A stretch of DNA of 64,000 nucleotides from Acidobacteriaceae bacterium (GTDB taxonomy: Bacteria > Acidobacteriota > Terriglobia > Terriglobales > Acidobacteriaceae): NCBI GenBank assembly GCA_003134655.1, contig PLBY01000082.1, positions 29,173 through 93,172 on the forward strand. Direction: 5' to 3'. Every line of letters starts with the position of its first letter. The stretch's first letter is position 1. The notes under the pieces were generated by a model. That model searched no databases and was not told where the DNA came from. It worked only from the letters and a program-made list of their open reading frames with translations. The translations under genes were made by a program, and so were the position numbers. Below are positions 19,392 to 28,670 of this stretch, in pieces.

Positions 19392-21671
19392 TCAATCCTG
19401 AGACCGAGGACTTGCAAGTTGGCGGCGAAGCGTACGCCAACCGGCATACTGCTCCGCTTTTTCGGAATCGGAGTCTTCCTCCCCCTTAAGCCAGAAGCAA
19501 AACCAATCTACGCTTCCTCCCTGCGATACCATTCGGTCCCAGGGCTTTACTAGAACGTGAGTACCGGTCGGCAAATAGACTAGGTCAACCGGTTTCTCCA
19601 GTCGTCGCAAGCCTGAAAACCACTCCCATTCCCCCAGCAACGATATTGGTCCGATTGCCTGGATCAGTACAGGGGTATGCACCTTGTCCAACAAAAACCC
19701 CGGAGAGCGTTTCAACCACATGGAGATTCCAACTCCGAAGGGGGGAGCACCGTTAACAATATCGACCTCCGAATCTCTAAACGGAATGGAATTTGAGAAC
19801 AGCAAATACTGGAAATAGCCAGCGTCGAATCCGTCACAGACGATAGCGGCAGCGAAATGCGTCGTCGAGTGCGTAAGGGTGTATTTGACATAAAAGCTCG
19901 TTCTACTGAATCCAATAATACCCACACGCGCGGGATCGACGATACCCATCTGAGTCAAATAATGGACCGCACTTTCATAGGCTGTCATCGCTCGTTCAGC
20001 TTCTCCCGAAGTCTGTAGCGAATCGTAGAATATGTCATCCAATTGCAAGACGACGATCCCACGGCACGCCAGAGGCTCTGCCGCAAATCCTGTGGTGTAG
20101 TAGCCACTCATCGAAAATGCATCTGGGTCGAAGCCATGCGTCTGAATAACGAGTGGATATCTTTTCTCCGGGTCGTAGTCAGGAGGCAGGTACAGGCCAC
20201 CCTTCAAGGAGTCTCCGTTGCCATCCCTCCACCGAATTTCCTCGACTTTGCCGAATATCAGCTCGTCGAACTGTGGGTTCAAGTTCCAGAACGGGATTTT
20301 CCGATTCGTCTTTGGATCCACGACGGCAATTCGGGGAGGCAAGTTTAAGCCCTGTTCTACCGCGATTTCCGGTATTGCTCTATCGGCCCTTGCCGAATCG
20401 TTAGTCAGGCGTGTCCATCCTGAAACGGTCTTCTGATAATAGATCTCCCTAGGCGAGTCAGTCGTCCGTGCCTGATTCTGTCGCGCGTAAAACTGAACGA
20501 CGTTCGTCTTCGCGTCCCAATGAACGGGGCGCAGGTCTCCCTCCGTGATCTCAGTAAAACCCCGAGCCGGCAACCTGATTTCGACAACGAACCTACTCGA
20601 TCTCCTCAGCTGAAAAGCGAGTGGATTGTCCACGGTAATAGGGAGGTACGTTCCGCAGAGAAGCAAAGACCGCGAATCGGGAGCCCACAGAACATCGGAT
20701 GAAAGATACGTGGCAGGAGCGGCGAGCAGCACCTCGCTTATGCCAGTGCGAGTATTGACGAGTTCGTAGTGCAAAATCCGACTCGCAGAACCTCTTCCTG
20801 GCTTGACCCGGAGAGCTGCCTGTATGTTCACATCCTCGTACTCGCGCCAGCTTGGCGGTATGTTCGTTGCATCTGTCTTCACCACCAAATACCGACCGTT
20901 GGGTGAAAGATATAGATCGTTGACCCCGCTATCAAGGGGATCAATGGTCCGCAACCGCTGCACCGTGCCAGAAGCCCTCTTCTTCACGAACAGCTCTGAA
21001 TCAGATCTTGAGATCTGCCCTCCCACTAGGTCCGCCAGATTCTCGGTGGTAACCTGGAACCCGTACCTCAACACACGTGGTGTGATCACGTTAATCTGCG
21101 GAAGTTCGGCTGCATAAACGATGGACCCGTTCTCAGACACTGCGTAGGATTCGAGCGACGTTGAGTGGTGCGTCAATTGCGTTAATTCGCCGGAGCTGGA
21201 CTGAACCGAATAAAGCTGCGTGGCCTCTCTTGCACTCGAACCGAGAAAATACAGGGTGTCGCCATCCTTCGCCCAGCGTATTTCGGAAATTCCCGCCCGG
21301 TTGGAGGATGAAGAAAGAGTTGCAAGTATCCGCGGGCGAGCATTAGGCAAGTCGCCTGTTCGGAAGAGCAGTAGAGAATAGTCATTCGTGTTCCTGTCTA
21401 GGTTTCCAGTGCTTACTGACAGTACAAAGCACTTCCCAGTCGGAGAGAACACGGCGAAGTCGCTGGCTGGCGAGTACTGACTGTCTGGGAAGGGGCCGGC
21501 AATCCGAAGCGTGCGGATCGTGTCTGCAACGGTTAGCGGACGTTTGCGTGCTGCGGCGACCTTAATCTGATCCGGTGATTTGGGCGTCGGACAGAAGAGC
21601 CCCCAAATAATCACCAGCAGACCGAGCCATCTGTTGTCGAGAGACATGACCACTCCATCCGTTGAGGGCAA
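19392..21671 (-). CDS. Exported S9 peptidase, lasso isopeptidase-like
   Basis: A 759-residue protein with an N-terminal hydrophobic export segment (WLGLLVIIWGLF), a beta-propeller region, and a C-terminal alpha/beta-hydrolase domain. The nucleophile is Ser589 in GIIGFSRTSFY, and His705 lies in LPTGTHVLVKP followed by VDWFCFWLKGEED, an ending typical of AtxE2-type lasso isopeptidases. The acid of the triad is unclear (no standard GxxD; Glu residues in LLGEWEWF are candidates). Lasso isopeptidases open the ring amide after the peptide is taken up. The gene is 23 bases downstream of the TonB receptor gene in the same operon, the arrangement known for astexin-type clusters. Confidence 0.82.
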   Translation of the reverse strand: MPSTDGVVMSLDNRWLGLLVIIWGLFCPTPKSPDQIKVAAARKRPLTVADTIRTLRIAGPFPDSQYSPASDFAVFSPTGKCFVLSVSTGNLDRNTNDYSLLLFRTGDLPNARPRILATLSSSSNRAGISEIRWAKDGDTLYFLGSSAREATQLYSVQSSSGELTQLTHHSTSLESYAVSENGSIVYAAELPQINVITPRVLRYGFQVTTENLADLVGGQISRSDSELFVKKRASGTVQRLRTIDPLDSGVNDLYLSPNGRYLVVKTDATNIPPSWREYEDVNIQAALRVKPGRGSASRILHYELVNTRTGISEVLLAAPATYLSSDVLWAPDSRSLLLCGTYLPITVDNPLAFQLRRSSRFVVEIRLPARGFTEITEGDLRPVHWDAKTNVVQFYARQNQARTTDSPREIYYQKTVSGWTRLTNDSARADRAIPEIAVEQGLNLPPRIAVVDPKTNRKIPFWNLNPQFDELIFGKVEEIRWRDGNGDSLKGGLYLPPDYDPEKRYPLVIQTHGFDPDAFSMSGYYTTGFAAEPLACRGIVVLQLDDIFYDSLQTSGEAERAMTAYESAVHYLTQMGIVDPARVGIIGFSRTSFYVKYTLTHSTTHFAAAIVCDGFDAGYFQYLLFSNSIPFRDSEVDIVNGAPPFGVGISMWLKRSPGFLLDKVHTPVLIQAIGPISLLGEWEWFSGLRRLEKPVDLVYLPTGTHVLVKPWDRMVSQGGSVDWFCFWLKGEEDSDSEKAEQYAGWRTLRRQLASPRSQD

Positions 21672-21694
21672 GAGGTGCTGAGTTGCACGAGCGG

Positions 21695-24600
21695 TCAGAA
21701 GTTCATCTTCAACGAGAGTTGGATTGACCTTGGGCCGCCCTGCTGGAAGAGCGACGTCAATCCCCCGAGGCCATGGTTCAGCATATTGGTTGAACTCAGG
21801 TAAAACGTGCCAAATTCGACATACGCCAGGGGATTTGTAAAGTTCGGGTGGTTGAACAGGTTAAATGCGTCCGCGCGAAACTGCAGATTGAGTCGGTTCC
21901 TCAGGGGAAATTTCCGGGCAATTGACAGGTCAACCTGCGTCAATCCGAATCCTGGAATGTCGTTTCTCCCCTCCGTTCCCTGTCTGGGCGTTGAGGGCAC
22001 GGAGAAGGCGTTGGGATTGAGGCTCTTGCGCCCGGGGGCGGCAGCGTTCCTGATCCACAACGCCTGGCCCGCAACAAGATCCGGGCGGGACAGCGCAAAT
22101 CCAGTTGGGTCGGGTGAAGCCAGCAAAACAATACCATTAAACGGAAAACTCCTCCGGGCGACCACGACAGCGTCAAGCGACCAATCCTTCGTCAGTGCGG
22201 CGACAGGCCCGGACTTCGCCGCTGCCGGAACGTGGTAGCTGAGGGCTCCGGAGAAACTGTGCCGGACGTCAAAATCGGACGAGGCATAGTCATGCGCAGC
22301 TGAGATGACCGTGTTCGAGAGACCGGCCACAACATCATTCGAAGCATCGTCCAGGGAGTGTGACCACGTGTAGTTCAGTAGGGCCTGCAGGCTAGACGAC
22401 AGGGGACGACGATACTGGAGTTGCAGCGCGTTGTAGTTCGCGCGCGCCCCGTTTACGTTCAAGATAAAGTCCCCTGCGAAGTTGGGGTTGGGTTGATAGA
22501 GTGCTTCTTGCCTGAGAAGATCTCTTCCCGCCTGTCCCACGTATGTCACCGAAATAGCCTGCCTGCCCGTAAAGGACTTCTCCATAGCCACGTTCCACTG
22601 ATATGAACGAGGAAGTTTCAGGTTGGGCGAAAACCCTTGAACTGCTTCGGGATAGGGTGGTTGACTTGAGATGCTGGGTAAATAGGGCGATAGGTCCGCT
22701 ATGGGGACAGAAACGGTGGGGAAAAACGCGAACGATGCGTTGGGAAACGTAAAGGCGAGGCCCGCCACCGATCCCACGCCAAGATCATAGAACATTCCGC
22801 CTCCCGCCCGGAGAACGAAATCTCCTTTGTCCGTCAAACTGTAAGCAAGACCGAAACGGGGTGCGAGATTGCTGTGGCCAGTGCTCCAAGGCTCGGTTCC
22901 GGCAGGTGCGAGGGCAATCTTCGCCGGATCATCGACATTCTTCCAAGCTGCCAAGTCTGTATTGCCGCGAGCTGAGGGGGCCGGATTTAATTCCCACCTG
23001 AGTCCGTATGTCAAGGTCAACCTCGGAGTCGCCTTCCAAGTGTCCTGACCATAGAGTGACAGTGATTGGGCAAGAATCTGGGCTGGAACACGGGTAGCCG
23101 TCGACAGACTCACCGTGCCAGTGGCCAAGAAAGCTTGGACACTCTGCGCCAAATACTGGGGCTCGTGTTGAAAACTGTTGACGTCCAAGAAGATCGCCCG
23201 ATAATCGCAGCCAAATTTCAACTGGTGTAAACCAACGCTGACTGTCAGGTCGTCGACGAAATTGGCTTGTCGGGTTTGATTTTTGCCCTGAGAGCCAAGG
23301 ATCAGTGACTGAGTATCAAAGGTCCCGAAGGAAGCTATGTTGGTGGTAGTCGGGAGAGAACCTAGAATCACGTCAGGACTAATGGGAACCGCGCCTCCCA
23401 GTGTATCTAGTGAAGCCGAGATACTCGCGCTCTGTGACGAGTAGTTCGCGCGGAACATATTCGACACTTCAGTGCTCAGCAGCATGTTCACACCCGCTGT
23501 CAGGGTCTGTGTGTTTACCGGACTGGTCTGAAAGGTGCTCAGACTGTACGCCGGCCCCGCGCTGTGAGACGGGGCGTAGTTGTATCGTGCGAAGATTGAG
23601 AAGCGGTCGTTTAAAACGTGATCTATTCGAATACTTGTCGCATTAAGCGTGGCAGTGTTCGTGTAGTTGCCCGTAAATTGCGATGTGTATACGCCGGGAG
23701 CAATCGTCTGGTCGTCTGGTCGGGGGTATGCATTCAGAAAGGGCGCTAGTGCCGACGAAGCGGAGCTTCTGGCATATTCGGAAGGAACCTGGATCGCTTG
23801 GGTTTGAGGTTGATCCAGGCGAGCGCCCTCGTAGGAAAAAAAGAAGAAACTCTTGCTCTTCCAGATTGGTCCACCCAAGAACCCTCCAAAGTCGTTGTGG
23901 TGTTCAGGTGCGCGGGGTTCCCCGACCTGATCGGCGAACCAATCATTTGCGTCCATGACGGTATTTCGGAAGTACTCGAAGACACCGCCGTGAAAATCGT
24001 TTGTTCCGGGCCGCGTGGTTAGGATCACCTGACCGCCGGGCGAGCGGCCGAATTCAGGAGCGAAGGACGATGTCTCGACACGAAACTCCTGCAGCGCATC
24101 CACAGAAACGAGACTGCTCGTACCTCCCAAAGCGCTAAAAGCCTGTGCCCCACCCGTTCCGGATTCACCCAACGTACCCGGCGCCTGAACTCCGAAATTT
24201 GCTGACACACCGTCGACCGTGAAATTGTTCGCGTCTGTCCTTTGCCCAGCGATACTGAACTGTCCGGGTGCATAGTTACTTGCGGGGACTGGCGCGATAA
24301 CCACACCGGGGGTCAACTGAAGCAGAGTGTTGAAGCTCCGGCCATTCAACGGAAGATTCTCAACGAAGTTTCTGTCAATCACGGTGCTGACCGAACTAGA
24401 TTCTGTGTTCACGAGCGGTGCTCCGCCCGCCACTGTCACGGTTTCGAAAACGGCCCCTACTGGCAAGGTGAAGTTGATGGACAGCGCGTCTTGGACGTTG
24501 AGAACGATGTCGGGCTTGATGAGCGTCTTGAATCCTATCTTCGAAACCTGAAGCCGGTACGGTCCAGGAAGGAGATTGGGTACGACGTAGATACCCTCGT

Positions 24601-24787
24601 TATTGGTCCTGCTGGAATACTTCACGCCGGTTACGTCGTTTATCACCAGAATGTCCGCGCCGGCGATTACTCGGTTCGAAGGATCGAGCACGAGGCCGTT
24701 AATGGTTCCATTGGGGGATTGCGCTACAAGGGGGAAGGCTAACAGCACAACGAAAACGCAGACAGCCACGATCTGGGGGAGGCGCAC
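21695..24787 (-). CDS. Oar-like TonB-dependent receptor
   Basis: A 1030-residue outer-membrane protein with a GTG start. A signal peptide (to about residue 22, ending PLVAQ) is followed by a carboxypeptidase-regulatory-like beta-sandwich (GTINGLVLDPSNRVIAGADI...), a plug domain (FVENLPLNGRSFNTLLQLTPG) and a long beta-barrel that ends in Phe (SLKMNF), the outer-membrane insertion signal. This receptor type is extremely common in Acidobacteriota. Between sigma/anti-sigma genes and a lasso-isopeptidase-like gene, its likely ligand is the mature peptide or a complex of it. Confidence 0.9.
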   Translation of the reverse strand: MRLPQIVAVCVFVVLLAFPLVAQSPNGTINGLVLDPSNRVIAGADILVINDVTGVKYSSRTNNEGIYVVPNLLPGPYRLQVSKIGFKTLIKPDIVLNVQDALSINFTLPVGAVFETVTVAGGAPLVNTESSSVSTVIDRNFVENLPLNGRSFNTLLQLTPGVVIAPVPASNYAPGQFSIAGQRTDANNFTVDGVSANFGVQAPGTLGESGTGGAQAFSALGGTSSLVSVDALQEFRVETSSFAPEFGRSPGGQVILTTRPGTNDFHGGVFEYFRNTVMDANDWFADQVGEPRAPEHHNDFGGFLGGPIWKSKSFFFFSYEGARLDQPQTQAIQVPSEYARSSASSALAPFLNAYPRPDDQTIAPGVYTSQFTGNYTNTATLNATSIRIDHVLNDRFSIFARYNYAPSHSAGPAYSLSTFQTSPVNTQTLTAGVNMLLSTEVSNMFRANYSSQSASISASLDTLGGAVPISPDVILGSLPTTTNIASFGTFDTQSLILGSQGKNQTRQANFVDDLTVSVGLHQLKFGCDYRAIFLDVNSFQHEPQYLAQSVQAFLATGTVSLSTATRVPAQILAQSLSLYGQDTWKATPRLTLTYGLRWELNPAPSARGNTDLAAWKNVDDPAKIALAPAGTEPWSTGHSNLAPRFGLAYSLTDKGDFVLRAGGGMFYDLGVGSVAGLAFTFPNASFAFFPTVSVPIADLSPYLPSISSQPPYPEAVQGFSPNLKLPRSYQWNVAMEKSFTGRQAISVTYVGQAGRDLLRQEALYQPNPNFAGDFILNVNGARANYNALQLQYRRPLSSSLQALLNYTWSHSLDDASNDVVAGLSNTVISAAHDYASSDFDVRHSFSGALSYHVPAAAKSGPVAALTKDWSLDAVVVARRSFPFNGIVLLASPDPTGFALSRPDLVAGQALWIRNAAAPGRKSLNPNAFSVPSTPRQGTEGRNDIPGFGLTQVDLSIARKFPLRNRLNLQFRADAFNLFNHPNFTNPLAYVEFGTFYLSSTNMLNHGLGGLTSLFQQGGPRSIQLSLKMNF

Positions 24788-24915
24788 GTCAATTCTCCTG
24801 TGACCGGCGGATTCCGGTCACGCTCTTCCCTTGTATGCAGGAAGACCCCCTCGTGGTATCAGCCTGGCGTTATTTTAGAACGAACCAACAGTTGGCAGGG
24901 AGTCAAAACGTTTCA

Positions 24916-26226
24916 CTAGGGGTGATTCGGATCAGATTTGAGGTAAGCAAATAGAAGAGGTTTGCCGCTTGGTTTATGGCTTCCACCGTGTGGTTCCACG
25001 GTCACGAAGACGGCATCGATTTGCGCCAGCATCTTGGGGTCGTCCAGCTTCAGAATCCAGCGTTTCTTGGAAGCATTGTCTTCGTAGAAAATGCCAAGAC
25101 TGAGAGCCTGTTCCCGATCCGGGCCACGCCGGCCCCATGCCTGAAAGGTGCTGGCATTCTTGACCACCGTCTCTTGGTCCAGATCGTAGGCGTAGAAGAT
25201 CAACGACTTCCCTTTTGTATAGAACACGCGGCCGTAGGGCTTCTGGGTCACTCCGGTTCGGGCCACATCGTACACTTCTGCAACGTAGAGATCGCGGGCT
25301 CCCATGAGTTCCCGAATGTCGCGGTCGTGGGCCAGCAACTCGTCCTTTTGGTCGAGCGCAGCATCACGCTCATGGAGCGACTGAGTCAGTTCCTTGACTT
25401 GGGCCTCCAACTGCCGCGCCCGCGCCACATCCTGGGAAGACTGCTTAACCAGCGGGTCGAGCTTCTGTTGCAGCGCTTGAGCATTCGCCTGCGCTGCATC
25501 AAACTTCTGCTTCAGTTCGGCTTGCTGTTGAACGAGATTCTGTGTACCTGCATCTTTGTTGCGAAGATCGCCAGCCAGTCGGTCCTGCGCCATTTTCATC
25601 TGGCTCATGTCGGCCGACTGCCGGTCCAGTTGCTTGCGGAGGTTCGCGATCTCTCGATCCCTCCGCTCGACTTGGGCTAGCGCAATTTCCCTCTCGTGGG
25701 CAGCATCGCTCACCTGCGCTTCGAGCGAAGTATGGCTCGGCGTGGTCTGCGGAGGAAGCGCGACCTTAGCTGTGTTCGTTCCACGCCGCATGCCGATTTG
25801 ATAGACACAGACCCCAAGTGCAATTGCCAGCAGGATCCCGGCCGCGTACAGAGTCCAGACATGACGCCAGGTTGCTTCGCCAGCGAACGGAAGAACGCGC
25901 CGAGCTGCGTTGGGACTGTCGAGCTTCGTGCCCCTGACCTCGGCTTTCCCCGGAGTCTCTTCTTGTGCGATTCGCTCGAAAAGGGCCGCCTCCGCCCGTT
26001 CCTGTGACCAGGAAGGCCCCGGTTCCAGATCCTCCGGCACTTCTTCGGCTGCAATGGTGGGAATGGCGTGGCCGACAACCGTCTCGTACTGCTTGATAGC
26101 TTCCCGGCAGGAGGGACAAACAGCAAGGTGCTCCTGAAGCCTCTTCCGCTCCTCCTCGGTTAGCTGGCCCGAGGTCGAAACAGCACAGAGTTCCAGGAAC
26201 TCGTCATGGGGTTCGGTGTGCGGCAA
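24916..26226 (-). CDS. Membrane anti-sigma factor with zinc-finger and coiled coil
   Basis: A 436-residue protein. The N-terminus has the zinc-binding anti-sigma motif H33-x3-C37-x2-C40 (EHLAVCPSC). A single membrane span lies near residues 127-147 (LYAAGILLAIALGVCVYQI). A long coiled coil rich in Gln, Ala, Lys and Glu covers about 165-290 and should be periplasmic. The C-terminal 110 residues resemble the anti-sigma-K/RskA ligand domain (GRVFYTKGKSLIFYAYDL, then PHGGSHKPSGKPLLFAYL). It lies 33 bases after the ECF sigma gene, and the pair precedes the TonB receptor gene in the same direction. Confidence 0.85.
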   Translation of the reverse strand: MPHTEPHDEFLELCAVSTSGQLTEEERKRLQEHLAVCPSCREAIKQYETVVGHAIPTIAAEEVPEDLEPGPSWSQERAEAALFERIAQEETPGKAEVRGTKLDSPNAARRVLPFAGEATWRHVWTLYAAGILLAIALGVCVYQIGMRRGTNTAKVALPPQTTPSHTSLEAQVSDAAHEREIALAQVERRDREIANLRKQLDRQSADMSQMKMAQDRLAGDLRNKDAGTQNLVQQQAELKQKFDAAQANAQALQQKLDPLVKQSSQDVARARQLEAQVKELTQSLHERDAALDQKDELLAHDRDIRELMGARDLYVAEVYDVARTGVTQKPYGRVFYTKGKSLIFYAYDLDQETVVKNASTFQAWGRRGPDREQALSLGIFYEDNASKKRWILKLDDPKMLAQIDAVFVTVEPHGGSHKPSGKPLLFAYLKSDPNHP

Positions 26227-26259
26227 CGCCCCAGCTCCTCGGATGTATGCAACCTTGTA

Positions 26260-26946
26260 TCATACTGCTGAATCGCCCCGCAATTTACTGCCGAAAAACT
26301 CCTTTCGCAGCTTCTCCAGCGCACGGAAATAGTGGTTTTTTACATTTCCCCTGGTCTGGTTCAATTTTATGGCAATCTCGCCGAGCGTGTAGCCTTCGAC
26401 AAAGAAGAACTGAAGAGTCTGGCGCTGGTTCTCGGAAAGCGCCTCGAAAACCTTCTGCAAGCCTGCCTTTCCGAGCAGTCCGTCAACGGAGTCCTCGAAT
26501 CGTGCGCCGTCGGCCCCGGGGGCGGCGGTCAGTTCCCTTCCCACATCATCCAGGTCGACCCGTGTGTAGAAGTGACGGGAATTCAGATAGCGGCGGCGGG
26601 TGAGGGCGCGGTGGTAGGTCATTTGAAGGATCCAGAACCGCGCCGGGCCCCGGGAAGCGTCAAACGTGCCGCACTTGCGGTGGACCAAAAGAAAGATGTC
26701 CTGAAGCAGGTCATCCGCTTCGGAGGTATCTCGCAGGACTCGGTACGCCACACCGCGTACGACGCGGGCATACCGGCGAAAAAGAATTGCTAGCGATTCC
26801 CTGCTGCCTTCGCAAATCTGCGCCAATAGGGCTTCGTCGGAGACTCCAGATTCTACGGCTGGAGTCGCAACTGGAGCCGCCAATGTTTTTCCGGTCTCGT
26901 TGGACGTCGCTAGCCCAGGCAGGCGAATTGTGATGGAGGAATTCAT
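26260..26946 (-). CDS. ECF RNA polymerase sigma factor
   Basis: A 228-residue sigma-70 family protein. Region 2 lies at about residues 40-115 (LFRRYARVVRGVAYRVLRDTSEADDLLQDIFL, with FDASRGPARFWILQM) and region 4 at about 165-220 (LSENQRQTLQFFFVEGYTLGEIA, then TRGNVKNHYFRALEKLR). It is the first gene of the leftward operon sigma, anti-sigma, TonB receptor, S9 peptidase. By analogy with FecI/FecR systems it may be released when the receptor binds its ligand, inducing uptake genes; this link is inferred from order only. Confidence 0.88.
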   Translation of the reverse strand: MNSSITIRLPGLATSNETGKTLAAPVATPAVESGVSDEALLAQICEGSRESLAILFRRYARVVRGVAYRVLRDTSEADDLLQDIFLLVHRKCGTFDASRGPARFWILQMTYHRALTRRRYLNSRHFYTRVDLDDVGRELTAAPGADGARFEDSVDGLLGKAGLQKVFEALSENQRQTLQFFFVEGYTLGEIAIKLNQTRGNVKNHYFRALEKLRKEFFGSKLRGDSAV

Positions 26947-27294
26947 AAGGCCCTGGGACTGGATTCGCAGTTGAGAAGTTGTCTTCTAGCCAGACCGCTT
27001 CCCTGCTGGTGGCTAGGTTTGGCGCTGGCCCCACACCCCGTTACGGGCACACTTCACCCTTCGGCGATTTCACACACATCGCTACACACCTAACCGTCTT
27101 ATCTTCAACCACTTACAAAACAACCCCTGCATGGGAGCGGACTCAGTCTTACCTTGCACCTTTGATTTCCTGAACGCACTCCGCCAGCGGTGAGGGGGAA
27201 AGCGGAATACAAAGCCTCTACCCGTAATCTCATCACGACCCGTAATATCATTCGGTGGTTAGAAAGCTGAGTATGAGCGACATTCGGCCCACAG
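26947..27294. other. Intergenic region with operator-like repeats
   Basis: A gap of 348 bases between divergent genes (ECF sigma leftward, XRE regulator rightward). Its right end holds two adjacent copies of a CCGTAAT-type motif (27221-27259). Nothing else was recognised. Confidence 0.5.
27221..27259 (+). promoter_or_regulatory. Tandem operator-like repeats before XRE gene 1
   Basis: Two copies in direct orientation: 27221-27238 (CCCGTAATCTCAT, then diverging) and 27239-27259 (CCCGTAATATCATTCGGTGG plus T). The spacing of 18 bases and the position just upstream of a small XRE gene suggest an autoregulatory operator. The second copy fits CCGTA-N9-GGTGGT. Confidence 0.6.
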
Positions 27295-27540
27295 GTGCAA
27301 TGCTTGTCGGCCCTTCGCGAGAAATTCGGCAACGGCGTTAAGACTATCCGGTTGGCTCGGAGCATGAGCCAGGAGCAGTTCGCGGAACTGCTCGAGATCT
27401 CTGTTGATTTTCTTAGCCTTATCGAACGCGGGATCAACGCTCCATCCTTTGAGAACCTAGAAGTTTTCTCTACCCAGCTCGGCATCCCTGTTCATGAGCT
27501 TTTCGTGTTCGAGGACAACGTGGCACGTCAGAATAGATAA
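27295..27540 (+). CDS. Small XRE-family regulator 1
   Basis: An 81-residue one-domain HTH protein of the Cro/CI type: KTIRLARSMSQEQFAELLEIS, VDFLSLIERGINAPSFENL, then LGIPVHELFVFE. The start is GTG at 27295 or TTG at 27304. It is paralogous to the next gene (both contain SVDFLSLIERG and NAPSFE), with operator-like repeats in front of each, pointing to auto- and cross-regulation. Similar small regulators control restriction-modification genes, and the defence island follows downstream. Confidence 0.8.
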   Translation: MQCLSALREKFGNGVKTIRLARSMSQEQFAELLEISVDFLSLIERGINAPSFENLEVFSTQLGIPVHELFVFEDNVARQNR

Positions 27541-27549
27541 TTCAGCGAA

Positions 27550-27590
27550 CCCGTAATCTCATTCGGTGGTACCCGGAATCACATTACGCC
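27550..27590 (+). promoter_or_regulatory. Operator-like repeats before XRE gene 2
   Basis: A copy at 27550-27570 reads CCCGTAATCTCATTCGGTGG plus T, fitting CCGTA-N9-GGTGGT, and a weaker copy starts at 27572 (CCCGGAATCACATTA). They lie between the two XRE genes, immediately upstream of the second, matching the layout before the first. Confidence 0.6.
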
Positions 27591-27617
27591 AGACTTTCGG
27601 CAGGTTGCAAGCTAATT

Positions 27618-27869
27618 TTGAACAGCCTCCGAAAGCAATTCGGCCTTCGACTCCTCCAGATCAGGCATGATCTGGGGAAGAGTCAGGAAGACTTTGCCGA
27701 GATGATAGGGATGTCTGTGGATTTTCTTAGCTTGATTGAGCGGGGAAGGAATGCTCCCTCTTTTGAAAAGCTCGAGCGCATGGCTGCTGCTCTCAAGATG
27801 CCAGTCGCTTATCTATTCACTTTCGAAAGAGAATCTTCGCGAACTCGCAGTAAGCCACACCGGCGTTAA
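27618..27869 (+). CDS. Small XRE-family regulator 2
   Basis: An 83-residue HTH protein, paralogue of the preceding gene: LLQIRHDLGKSQEDFAEMIGMS, VDFLSLIERGRNAPSFEKL, then LKMPVAYLFTFE, with a basic tail. The start appears to be TTG at 27618. It lies 77 bases after regulator 1, with a repeat pair in the gap. Regulators and repeats together look like a duplicated switch. Confidence 0.8.
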   Translation: MNSLRKQFGLRLLQIRHDLGKSQEDFAEMIGMSVDFLSLIERGRNAPSFEKLERMAAALKMPVAYLFTFERESSRTRSKPHRR

Positions 27870-27953
27870 CGGGCAACGCTGATGGGTATCTCGTCCAAGA
27901 CTCAAAACTTCGTGATTCAATAGGTGGAGAAAAACCTTTCCCGCTCCAGCTCT

Positions 27954-28535
27954 TTAAAAGCTTCCCGTTAAAGCAGCTTCCACTTTTGCAGCAGCATCGT
28001 CCTGCATGTGAGGCAAGACGTGCGAATACACATCTAGAGTGAAAGCCGCGCTCGTGTGTCCCAGTTTCTCAGACACGATCTTCGGTGAAACACCAACCGT
28101 CAACGCCAGGGTCGCTGCCGTGTGACGTAGGTCATAGAGTCTGATACTTGGCAACCCCGACCTTTTTAGGATTGGTTTGAAGTGCCTATAGACCAGGCTA
28201 TTCACATTCACTGGTCTTCCAAACTCCGTGACGAAGATCAGATCGACGGCTTCAGGCCACTCTTCAGGATCGACAACCGGATCTTCTTCCTGACGCGGTT
28301 TTAGATCCTTCAGCTTTGCAATTATCCAGTTCTGCAGTCTGATGATCCGCCCACTGCCGGCTCGTTTTGTCTCCCCATACTCCCACTGTCCCGTGGGCCC
28401 CTTGCGTAGTGTTCTCTTCACGCTGGCTGTGCCGCGTTGGGGCTTCAGCATCGAGGAAACCGCGAACAAGCTCATGGAATTGAGCTCGAAGGCACGCGAG
28501 AACGGCGAGAGGTACGCCGGACTGAGGGCCAGCAA
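27954..28535 (-). pseudogene. Tyrosine recombinase C-terminal remnant
   Basis: The last 150 residues match the catalytic half of a phage-type integrase: RLYDLRHTAATLAL (His and Arg), KLGHTSAAFTLDVYSHV (His and Tyr). The N-terminal SAM-like domain and the first catalytic Arg are missing; the first 35 residues are unrelated and probably come from junction DNA shared with the start of the restriction operon. This is likely the scar of an earlier insertion that brought in the defence genes. Confidence 0.75.
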
Positions 28536-28670
28536 CGCAGCCGCAGCCGTGGCAAGAAAAGGGCAAGGGCAGAGCAGGGGGTAAGGGTCTGTTGTCTAAA
28601 TGATGGCATGAGCCAATGTTTATTGCTACGGTCATTGCGCCAACAGCAATGGAACCATAAACTTACACCA

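Noticed and set aside
24976..25680. 234-codon frame antisense to the anti-sigma gene
   Set aside because: Opposite strand of a well-supported protein with zinc motif, span and coiled coil.
28437..28670. N-terminal extension of the first methylase
   Set aside because: Basic, non-conserved-looking sequence antisense to the integrase remnant; ATG 28671 fits better.
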